From Alnus glutinosa (taxonomy: Eukaryota > Streptophyta > Magnoliopsida > Fagales > Betulaceae): a stretch of DNA of 64,000 nucleotides. The notes below the pieces were generated by a model. It was given only the letters and a program-made list of their open reading frames with translations. It was not told the origin of the DNA and did not search any database. Of this stretch, positions 56,101 through 64,000 are shown in pieces; positions within the stretch are counted from its first letter, which is position 1, and each line of letters starts with the position of its first letter. A program made the translations under genes and the position numbers. The DNA lies in NCBI RefSeq assembly GCF_958979055.1, contig NC_084887.1, forward strand, positions 35,070,620-35,134,619. The letters are read 5' to 3'.

Positions 56101-59100
56101 AGTGGGGGTTTGCTAGAAGGCTTCAAAGTAGGCAATGCTTCTTTCTCTCATCTTCTGTTTGCCAATTATACTCTAATTTTTTGCAATACTCGTTTTTCTC
56201 AGTTGCGTTATTTGCGGATCATGTTCCTTCTTTTTTAAAGCTGCTTCGGGCTTAAAGGTTAATTTGGCTAAGTCAGAGTTAATTCCTGTGGGGTCTGTTG
56301 ATCAAGTGGAAAGTTTAGCCAGAATCTTAAGGTGTGGGGTTGCCACTTTGCCAGTGAAGTATTTGGGTCTTCCGTTGGGGGCTTCCTATAAATCTATTCA
56401 TATTCGGGATGGTGTTATTGAGAAGATAGAACGTCAGTTGGCTAGTTGGAAAATGTTATACCTTTCCAAGGGTGGTAGAATCACCCCTTATCAAGAGTAC
56501 CATCGCCATTATACCCACATATTATTTGTCTCTCTTCCCTCTCCCTGCGAGTTTTGTTGTTCGCATTGAGAAGCTTCAAAGGGATTTTTTATGGGGTGGG
56601 CTTGGAGAAGAGTTCAAATATCATTTGATGAGTTGGTCCACGTTTTGTTCCCCAATTTCAGAGGGTGGGCTGGGTATCAGGAATTTGTTGATGTCTAACC
56701 GCGCTTTGCTATGAAAATGGTTGTGGCATTACGGGATTGAGAGAGAAGCTTGGTAGAGAGTTGCAATGGATTTTAAGTTTGGCAATTTATGGGGTAGGTG
56801 GTGCTCCCTTGAGCCCGTAGGTGCCTTTGGGGTGGGGTTGTGGAAGAATATCAGGAAAAGGTAGGAGACATTCTCAGGGTCTCTAGATTTAAGGTGGGGG
56901 ATGGGGCTAGGACCAAGTTTTGGCATGATCTGTGGTGTGGGGATTCAGTTTTTAAGGAAGTTTTTCCTGCTTTGTTTGGTATTGCTCGGCGAAGGATGCC
57001 TCAGTTGCGGAGAATCTAGAGTTTTTGGGCGGTTCCAATCAGTGAAACGTGAGCTTTTAGAGAGAGGCGCATGATTGGGAAGTGGATGTCTTTGGTTCCT
57101 TTTTCCAGGTGTTGTACTCAGTCTTTGTTAGAAAAGGTAGTGAAGATAGGCTTTGGTGGGTCTTTTCCAAAAGAGGTTTGTTCAATGTCAAGTCTTTCTT
57201 TAGCTCTTTGGCTGGCTCTGAAGGAAGTTTCTTCCCTTAGAAGAGTGTGTGGTGGACTCATGCTCCTTCGAGAGCGAAGTTTTTTTGCGTGGTAGGCGGC
57301 CCTAGGCAAGATCCTTACTTTGGATAATCTTAGGAAGAGGCAAGTTATTATGGTGAATAGATGTAGCATGTGCCAAAGGAGTGGAGAATTAGTGGATCAC
57401 CCTTCTTCTTCATTGCGATGTGGCTTTTGCTTTATGTCTAGTAGTGTTATCGAACTGTTTGCTTGTTGGTGGACGTCTAAAAGGCCAAGGAGTGCTGCGA
57501 TTTGGAAGATGATGCTAATTTGCCTTTTTTGGTGTTTATGGAAGGAAAGAAATAATAGGTGTTTCGAGAATTTAGAGAAGTCCTTTAAGGATATTTTAGC
57601 TTCGTTTTTTCATACTTTGTATCTTTGGACAGTGGCTTTTGTGTCTCCACTGTCACTTCGTTTTGTCAAAAGAAAAAAAAAAGTGTGGAACTTCCAAAGT
57701 TGTTGTTGGAGATGGAATATGTGGGATTCACGGAAGTTTTACTTTATCGAGCTTGGACTTGACCACATTCTGATTAATGACAAAATTTGTGCTTAAAATG
57801 ATGCAAAAACACTGGCAGGAGTTCTTGACCGGAACATATTGATGCCAATTATGACTAAGCGGAATCCTTAGTTAGGTTATACAGGGCAACAGTAAAGCAT
57901 CTACTTCATTCTGTGTGTTAAACAACAAAAGATAAATTTTTTTAACCACTCCGGAGACACTCTAAACCTTCATATTTTTTTATAAAAAAAAAAAACATAG
58001 ATGCTCCCACTTTTGCTCTCGCTTCGGCCCCTGATCTCCCACTACGTTCTGATATCCTAGTTCCAGAAAGCAGCTTCCCTAAAGAAAAATCAAATTAAAC
58101 TTGAGCAAAACATTGACCCCTTATCTAAGGACATGCATTGATTCTGATGAGAAAACACTACATCTATCCCTGGAAATGAAGAAACCAGTCCAGCAGGTCA
58201 AGAGTCAATCAGAAACGAATTAATTTGAACCAATGCCTGCTGCCTAAGTACTAAATGAGTCAAAGAGTCAAAGTCCTAGGAAATCTTATTTGTCTTTATG
58301 GATACAAGAATTTAATAATCTGTATGATATTTTCTGGGTACCTACCAATAGGCGTCTGATTTCCAGAGGTTCTTAAGTCTATTTAAGAGTCTCAAAAGCT
58401 GTTCCAAAAGTTTTTAAGTCTGGTTCTGACTTCTCTTTGTAAAAGGCTGAGGCCTCGATTCCTAATTGTGTATCTATTTCGTAGAAGCTTTGCTGTATCT
58501 TTGGACAGCAAGCTATTCTATCAAGAGTTGAAATCTCTTTTCATTCTCCTCTCAAATTTTTCAGCGAACGCATTGACTTTCTTCAGTCACTTGGGTTGGG
58601 TTTGTTGGGCTTTCTGATTAAAAAAAAAAAAAAAAAAACCATATCAGTAGCCTCAGGGCTGCATAAGATTCATTAATATCGAACCTTCATATCTCAGCAA
58701 CTTCTGGAAGGGGAAAACAAGGTGCAAAATTGGTTATGAGTTTCAAATAGAAATCACATTTACTTGCTCTAGATTTGACTACAAATTCAGCACCATCTGT
58801 GGCATAAGTGTACATCAGACTACTAAAGGTGATAGATGACTTTCTCAATTCTCCAAGAATGTACTGCCTCAGTTGTCAGCTATTGGTTGACAAACAAAAA
58901 GAGAAAGATCCCCTCAACTTCATACGTCTAAACCTCCAACTTTGCCCACAGTTCCTAAATAAACAGTTTCCCTTGAGGAAAGGATTTTCATATCTTCATT
59001 TACATTTGACTCGCTTCATTCGTAGGAGGAAAAAAAACCTCAAGGATCTCTCCTAAACCTATATATTACAGGAATAAAACACAAAATGTTCAATTTTAAT

Positions 59101-60223
59101 TTTCATTGTTCTTTTTTAATATAAACAATACGAGGTATTATATTTACCAAAACTTGCATGTAGAAACAGTACAGTTAACTGTCCGATGACTAGAGATTAC
59201 TATGCTAATAATCACTAAAAATTTATAGTTCCTAAAAAAAGAACTTTTCCCAAGAGTAGAACCAATAATTCTAGAAGTACTGAAACATTTCGTTTTTGAA
59301 AGCAACTATACCATACATTTTAAAAAGTCACATCTGCGAACACGTCTTTTGGGGGGAGGGCAGTGAGGGTGAGTTTTTACACGAAATTTAATGAGAGGAA
59401 CTTCTAAATGTGAGTGATACCTAGTACGAGGTACAAGCATTCGCGTGGCATCCAACAAATCTTGCAACTGGATAGCACTTTTAAGTTTTGTCTGTAGATT
59501 GAGAACCAACAGATAAACTAACCCATGAGTGGTTGAATAACAGAATATATTCAGTAGAATAAAACAAGATGAAGTCCCCTCTGCGCTTTTTAATGAGATT
59601 TTATTATTTATTAAAAAAAAAAAAAAAAGATGAAGTAAAAATATTTACCTCAGATCTAGGCCGCCCCCCATTGTACTTTAACATTAGTTTTAACAGCTTT
59701 TCCTCGGTAACTTTCAACTTCACCTTCTGTTTGGGAGTTCTATCACCACTACAAAATTAAAAAAGTGATAAGAACAGAAAACAAGGAATTAACTAATCTA
59801 AGTAATCAGACTGAGGAAAACACAACATACTGACGAATAATGGCAATTACACAACGGAGCTCCTCAGACTGCCCAAATGTGCCAATAATCCCACTTCCCT
59901 GACGAGTTAATCCTTCAGAAGGCTGGACTGGTTCATTGAGTTTCCATGGTAAAGTTGGTGGAATCACTGAAGAGAGATGAGGAGCTTTCGCATCTAAAAA
60001 CATCTTCCTCAACACACAAGCAGCATCATCATAATACCTGTATTTGTAAAGGGAAACACATGTACTTTTACAACTGAGAAACATAAGCAATTTCTGAAGT
60101 CAAGAAGATAAGGCAGTAAAAAGTTGGCCTTGGTTGAACTATTCAACCCCGTGATGCAGAGAAATCACAATAGAAGCATATAATAGTAATGCATAAATGA
60201 TGACAAATTATTCTAAATAATTT

Positions 60224-60270
<47 letters not shown>

Positions 60271-63211
60271 TACAGTCGTTCAATATAAGAAGTGAGATGA
60301 ACGAACACAATTACATTTAATGAACATTTTAGTCATTTTCGTTGTGAATGGTTTTGGCAAAGGCAGTGGTTGAATTAGCCAGATGAAGGGGCACTTTACA
60401 GTTGACTAAGAATAATGGTCCCACCTAGTTCTGAATTCATGCATCCAACAGATATCGGCCATTACAGAAATTGATAAGAAAATTGTGTAAATAGATACAT
60501 GTGTTCACACTCTAGATCATGAAATGATCACTTAATTTCATAGACAAATTGAGATTATCCGATTTATCAGTCAATAAAAATGAATTAGCTTTTCCCCGTG
60601 GAAAACAAGATAGACAGATTGCCAAAGAGCATTGATGACCAAAAGGGGGAAAAAATAAACTAAACACTTTAGTTAAGGAGGTAACGGCATCACCATAAGC
60701 AGCTTTTATGCTGCTGCGGGGGTCAAAGGAGAAAGTTCAATACTGATATTTTCTAAAGAAGAGTTTAATTCATGTTGCACTCATGCTGGCAATATCAAAA
60801 CGAGTGCCCCTTAATAATTGTAATATTAGAAAAAATAAGCAAAACAAACATTACTTGTGAGAGTTTTTCACAAAGCTCCACCCATTCACATCACAAACAT
60901 ATGAACATCCATCAGAACGCAAGAGGTCAAACCCACAAACCTGCAAGTAACAAATTTACTTATAAATTGACCCAAAGTACAAATCATTTAACAAGTGACG
61001 TCTTGATGCAGAAAGAGTATATGTCTACACATTCGTGCATACCATATTGAGCCATATTATAGTTAGCAGTATTGATCTCTGTATTTCATATTACCCAACT
61101 ACACAAGAAAAACCATTTACAGAAGTTCTCTGTATTTATAGAACCCACTTACATACAGCCTGTGGAAACTAAATTAAATATCCATCCCAATTTTCGGAAC
61201 TGCATTGGGTTCAACAAATCAAAGAGGAATAACTGTTTAGAGAAAATTCATATAATACAACTTTACCAATGAGCTTTAGCTCAACTGGTACCTTCCTCCC
61301 GTTATAGCACTCTCTCAAGCTTACCTACGTACTTTCTATCTCTTTTCCCTATTCCTGTGGGAGTGGCAAATCGTTTGGAGAAACTTCAGAGAGATTTCCT
61401 TTGGGGTGGTGTTGGAGATGAATTTAAATTTCATTTGGTTAATTGGCGTACGATTTGTTCTTCTAAAGCTTCGGGGGGGCTAGGAGTGAGAAATTTGGTT
61501 ATGTTCAACAAAGCCTTGATGGGTAAATGGTTATGGAGATATGCTATGGAGAGAGATGCTTTTTGGAGAAAGGTGGTGGATGTCAAATATGGTAGTTTGA
61601 GGGGTGGTTGGTGTTCTAAGGAGGTTGGGGGTTCTTATGGGTTTGGCGTGTGGAAAAGTATTAGGAGGGGATGGGATGCTTTTGCTGCGCATGTGAGATA
61701 TGAGATCGGGAATGGTTCGAAAGTTCTGTTTTGGCATGATGTATGGTGTGGGGAAATTCCTTTGAAGATCCTCTTTCCAGATTTGTTCCTTATTGCTAGA
61801 AGAAAGGATGCTTGGGTGGAGGAAATTATGCAGAGACAAAATGGCACCATCTTATGGAATATTATGTTTTCTCGTTCAGTTCATGATTGGGAGGTCAAAG
61901 TGGTTAGTAGGTTTTTTGGGATGTTGTATACCCTCAAAGTTAGCAGCGAGGGAGAGGATAAGTTGTGTTGGGTGCCAGCGCGAAAGAAATCTTTTGAGGT
62001 AAAGTCCTACTATAAGTTGTTGTCTAGTCCTACTCAGTCTTCATTTCCGTGGAAAAGTATTTGGAAAGTTAATGTTCCCTCGAGAGTGGCTTTCTTTGTT
62101 TGGACGGCAACTTTAGGGAAATCTTTAACTTTGGATAACCTTCGAAAGAGAAACATTATCGTGATGGATTGGTGCTCTATGTGTAAGACCGCTGGAGAAT
62201 CCATTGATCATTTGTTTCTGCATTGTATGGTGGCTACAGAATTGTGGAGGGCGCTTCTGCAATTGTTTGGGGTGGAGTGGGTAATGCCGGGGTCGGTGAA
62301 AGACATGTTGGGGAGTTTGAGGGGCCAGAAGGGTAATCGGACTTCGATACAGATTTGGCGCATGGCTCCGTTGTGTTTGATGTGGTGCGTTTGGAGGGAA
62401 CGGAATGCACGCTGTTTTGAAGATTGTGAGACTGGTTTGTCGAATCTGAAGAGAAAGATGCTTTAAATGTTGTTTATGTGGAGAGATAGAATTAAGTTAA
62501 TGCATGAATGTTCCTATTTTGATTTCTTAGATAGATGTTCTCTATGTTCTTTACATTAGGGGTTCCTTGTATACATCCTGTGTACTTTGGGTTGCGCCCC
62601 TTTGCGCCTTTTCAATATATTTTACTTAGCAAAAAAATAGTAAGGTGGAGGGTGAGGCCGCGGATTCAAATCCCATCCGGTGCGTGGGTAACTTACCAAT
62701 CAAAAAAAAAAATCATATGATATGACTTTAAAATGGGATGGCCAAGTATCTGATACAACATGTACAGCAAAAAAAAAAAAAAGCTGACTTTGAGCCAACA
62801 ATTCATTTTACATTCCAAAATCCAAAAATAACAAATACTTAGGAAAAGGTTGAAAAACTTTGAGAAAATAAAAACAAACCATTAATCTAGCTAATAAATT
62901 GAGCTTGTTAATCTGGCAAATTTCATAAGCTAAATTTAAAATAATAGTTAAGAACTTTTTGTTGATCATCATGGCATGAGCAGATAAATAAATTTACTGA
63001 CAAGCAAGAACAATTGAAACAAATAGAAACTAGCCTTTAATTAATGTTTGAGAATAGAAATGATCATAAATAAGAAGTAACAATAATGCCTTGGAACAGC
63101 GTACTGATTACATGTTACAACAAATTGACAACATACCCCTTGCCTAAATGCAATGCAAACCTCTCTTGCCATTTGCTTCTCAGTAGGTGTCAGTAACACA
63201 GGATACCTTAC
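41196..63211 (-). CDS. VIH: VIH/Vip1-type PPIP5K (inositol pyrophosphate kinase/phosphatase), C-terminal 801 aa
   Basis: Visible exons in gene order: 63137-63211, 60855-60940, 59831-60037, 59649-59748, 59421-59491, 55537-55618, 54914-55072, 54691-54733, 53894-53976, 53652-53714, 53497-53571, 52840-52965, 51691-51926, 51342-51386, 49555-49621, 48916-48987, 47765-48015, 47625-47682, 44310-44477, 41940-42014, 41196-41459. Phases close; roughly 250 N-terminal residues lie beyond the right edge. The fragment holds the end of the ATP-grasp kinase ([23 protein letters not shown]), then the histidine-acid-phosphatase-like domain with [10 protein letters not shown] at fragment residues 122-131, [19 protein letters not shown] and [16 protein letters not shown]. 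It ends [12 protein letters not shown], as in Arabidopsis VIH1/2. The family makes and breaks down InsP8, the phosphate-status signal read by SPX proteins. Introns hold several retroelements. Confidence 0.96.
42688..42840 (+). mobile_element. tRNA-derived SINE in a VIH intron
   Basis: A decayed A-box region (CTCAAACGGCACTTCC) is followed 45 bp later by a B-box-like GAGTTCAAGATA. The end GTGAGTAACTTACACAAAT and an A-rich tail (to about 42830) match the ending style of the SINE at 61266-62712. The left end is approximate. Confidence 0.6.
44112..44216. repeat. Diverged 30-bp repeat pair in a VIH intron
   Basis: AATCGGTCAAGCAGGCTAGT... near 44112 and ATTGGTCAAACAGGCCAGT... near 44184 are diverged direct copies, 72 bp apart. 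Confidence 0.5.
44745..44775. repeat. (CTT)n microsatellite
   Basis: About ten CTT units in a VIH intron, directly before LINE sequence. Confidence 0.95.
44849..46055 (+). mobile_element. 5'-truncated LINE (L1-type) ORF2 end, degenerate
   Basis: The translated pieces run in the order of a plant LINE ORF2 C-terminus: [16 protein letters not shown], then the zinc-binding RT-associated domain ([36 protein letters not shown]), then an RNase H-like segment ([11 protein letters not shown]...[25 protein letters not shown]). Frameshifts and stops break it (for example near 45050 and 45245), so it is dead. The 3' end lies near the A-run at 46041-46050. It sits antisense in a VIH intron. Confidence 0.85.
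46060..47290 (-). mobile_element. 5'-truncated LINE (L1-type) ORF2 end, degenerate, opposite orientation
   Basis: On the minus strand one reads [30 protein letters not shown] and further zf-RVT-type pieces with many stops. The 3' end carries GTATACTTCCTGTGTACTT and TTGCGC, nearly the same as the 3' end of the LINE at 61306-62636 (GTATACATCCTGTGTACTTT), so they belong to one family. It abuts the plus-strand LINE tail to tail. Confidence 0.82.
51919..51980. repeat. 20-bp direct duplication that copies a VIH splice acceptor
   Basis: AATTGTACCTACTTACGATA occurs at 51919-51938 and 51961-51980 without mismatch, around 22 bp whose minus strand reads TTGATACTTATCAAAAAAAT. The first copy spans the acceptor of the VIH exon ending at 51926, so a second identical acceptor exists 42 bp upstream in the gene. 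The insert looks like the bare 3' tail of a retroposon (ACTTATCA plus A-run). Confidence 0.85.
55905..57681 (+). mobile_element. LINE (L1-type) fragment with RT end and zf-RVT domain, degenerate
   Basis: The order is that of plant LINE ORF2: the end of the reverse transcriptase domain ([24 protein letters not shown]), then [31 protein letters not shown] and zf-RVT pieces ([13 protein letters not shown]). Several frameshifts and stops interrupt it. It ends in an A-run near 57670-57681. It lies antisense inside the 3.8-kb VIH intron 55619-59420. The left end is approximate. Confidence 0.85.
60221..60268. repeat. T10-A38 homopolymer tract
   Basis: Ten T followed by about 38 A in the VIH intron 60038-60854. 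It may be a retroposon tail or a slippage product; assembly length here may be unreliable. Confidence 0.9.
61248..62730 (+). mobile_element. tRNA-derived SINE, split by a LINE, with 18-bp target duplications
   Basis: The head at 61266-61305 has A-box TAGCTCAACTGGTA. The tail at 62637-62712 has B-box GGATTCAAATCC, then GGTAACTTACCAATC and an A-run. Outside are TCATATAATACAACTTTA (61248-61265) and TCATATGATATGACTTTA (62713-62730), matching at 15 of 18 positions. With the LINE removed the SINE is about 115 bp. It lies in a VIH intron, antisense to the gene. Confidence 0.85.
61306..62636 (+). mobile_element. 5'-truncated LINE (L1-type) with a 369-codon open ORF2 end
   Basis: The frame reads [63 protein letters not shown] and the zinc-binding RT-associated domain ([49 protein letters not shown]) to TAA at 62464-62466. 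It has no ATG of its own at the left because the copy is truncated; the reverse transcriptase and endonuclease are missing, so it cannot move by itself. A 3' UTR of about 170 bp and a short A-tail follow. Being open over its whole length, it is the youngest LINE copy in the window. Confidence 0.9.
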
Positions 63212-64000
63212 CTGTCAAACAAAGTAACAAACATACGATTCAAACATAACTTTTTTATAGCGATTTATTAGTTTGCCCCCAACACCTACTCCTCGCTACA
63301 TGCTACATACTAGTATTTTTATTTTTAAATCCAGTAAAGCCAAATCGGCTTATTTCATTATCTGAACATGCAATTCATATATTTTGTTCTCATATTTGGG
63401 AATGTCAATCATCCACAACCCAGGTTTTTTTTTCCGCAAAAAGTTTACAACCCATAAGAAGATATAATTCTAGATGAAGCAGAGCTGCTAGATAGGATAC
63501 ATGCACCCAACAGAGACAACTAAGACAAGGCTGGATGTGTGTGATGACAAGAACAGGTTTCCATTAGAGTTAAATATGCACTAAAACAAAACAAAAAGTC
63601 AGTTGTACATGGGATATCAAAGTACGCAGGAGTTGATTTTGGAATCAAAAGCACCTGTTCACGGCACAATCCTGTGACAAAGATACAGAAATGAGATGAA
63701 GTAACCATTTTATGTGACAGGATCAGGACCATGTGAGAGGCTGCTTCACAGAGTGAAGTATGATAGTTTTTAAAAAATTTGTGGCTGCAAAATATAGCAC
63801 TCTGAAATAGAAAGTATACTTTTTCGCTTATACAACATGGAATGCATATTCTGAGTCTAATACGAATTGCAGTTACATTAGGCAGTATATCTATGCACAT
63901 GGTACACAGTGTTTTGAACATGGAGACCAGTAATGATAAGTGGTTACAGTTGCGTATCAAGAAAAAGTTCCAGTCAACAAGTAATGGTTTAAATTCAATT
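63212..64000. other. VIH intron sequence up to the window edge
   Basis: The next upstream VIH exon is expected on the minus strand but its conserved sequence is not found here, so it lies beyond 64000. A 146-codon minus-strand frame (63960-63520) has no family resemblance and is probably chance. Confidence 0.6.

Noticed and set aside
63520..63960. 146-codon minus-strand frame at the right edge
   Set aside because: It does not continue the VIH reading frame, has no splice context and matches no family; probably intronic chance.

Overview
This is a stretch of plant nuclear DNA, most likely from a woody eudicot (probably a rosid tree). The genes are rich in introns with GT-AG boundaries, the spacers are AT-rich, and the mobile DNA consists of plant-type TRIM, SINE, LINE and MITE elements. 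The proteins are clearly those of a flowering plant: an NPF transporter, an AHA-type H+-ATPase, an h-type thioredoxin and a VIH/Vip1 kinase. I cannot name the species.

Layout from left to right. Positions 1-2100 hold the 3' end of a YIF1-type Golgi/ER membrane protein gene (+). Positions 2600-5000 hold relics: a frameshifted LRR gene (-), a GC-rich candidate transposon and a broken fragment resembling MINIYO/RPAP1. A small single-exon four-helix membrane protein gene (+) lies at 5429-5896. Positions 6000-9700 are repeats, gene-like scraps and, at the end, a tRNA-Ala(AGC) gene (-). Positions 9877-15477 hold a ten-exon NDUFAF7-type mitochondrial methyltransferase gene (+) with a TRIM element in intron 5. 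Positions 18005-20110 hold a four-exon NPF2-like transporter gene (+). Positions 21557-22178 hold a three-exon thioredoxin h gene (+), convergent with a complete 21-exon plasma-membrane H+-ATPase gene (-, 22616-31466). Positions 31.5-41.2 kb are a gene-free spacer packed with MITEs, a TRIM and a hAT-like element. From 41196 to beyond the right edge lies the 3' three quarters of a VIH/PPIP5K gene (-, 21 exons visible). Its introns have taken in four LINE fragments, two SINEs and a small duplication that copies a splice acceptor.

The genes are individual housekeeping or transport loci, not an operon-like system. One general link is that proton-coupled NPF transporters rely on the proton gradient made by AHA pumps, but their closeness here need not mean anything. 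Exon chains were built by hand from reading frame, splice consensus and remembered family sequence. Their phases close exactly through each complete gene (NDUFAF7 496 aa, NPF 562 aa, TRX 138 aa, H+-ATPase 954 aa), which is good internal support.

The most interesting signals are: the duplicated splice acceptor in VIH, where use of the outer copy would add an in-frame stop; the LINE inserted inside an older SINE that still has its 18-bp target duplication; three different TRIM families, one with a perfect AGGAT target duplication inside the H+-ATPase gene; and paired families of small fold-back MITEs. I saw no clear evidence of a wholly new biological system.
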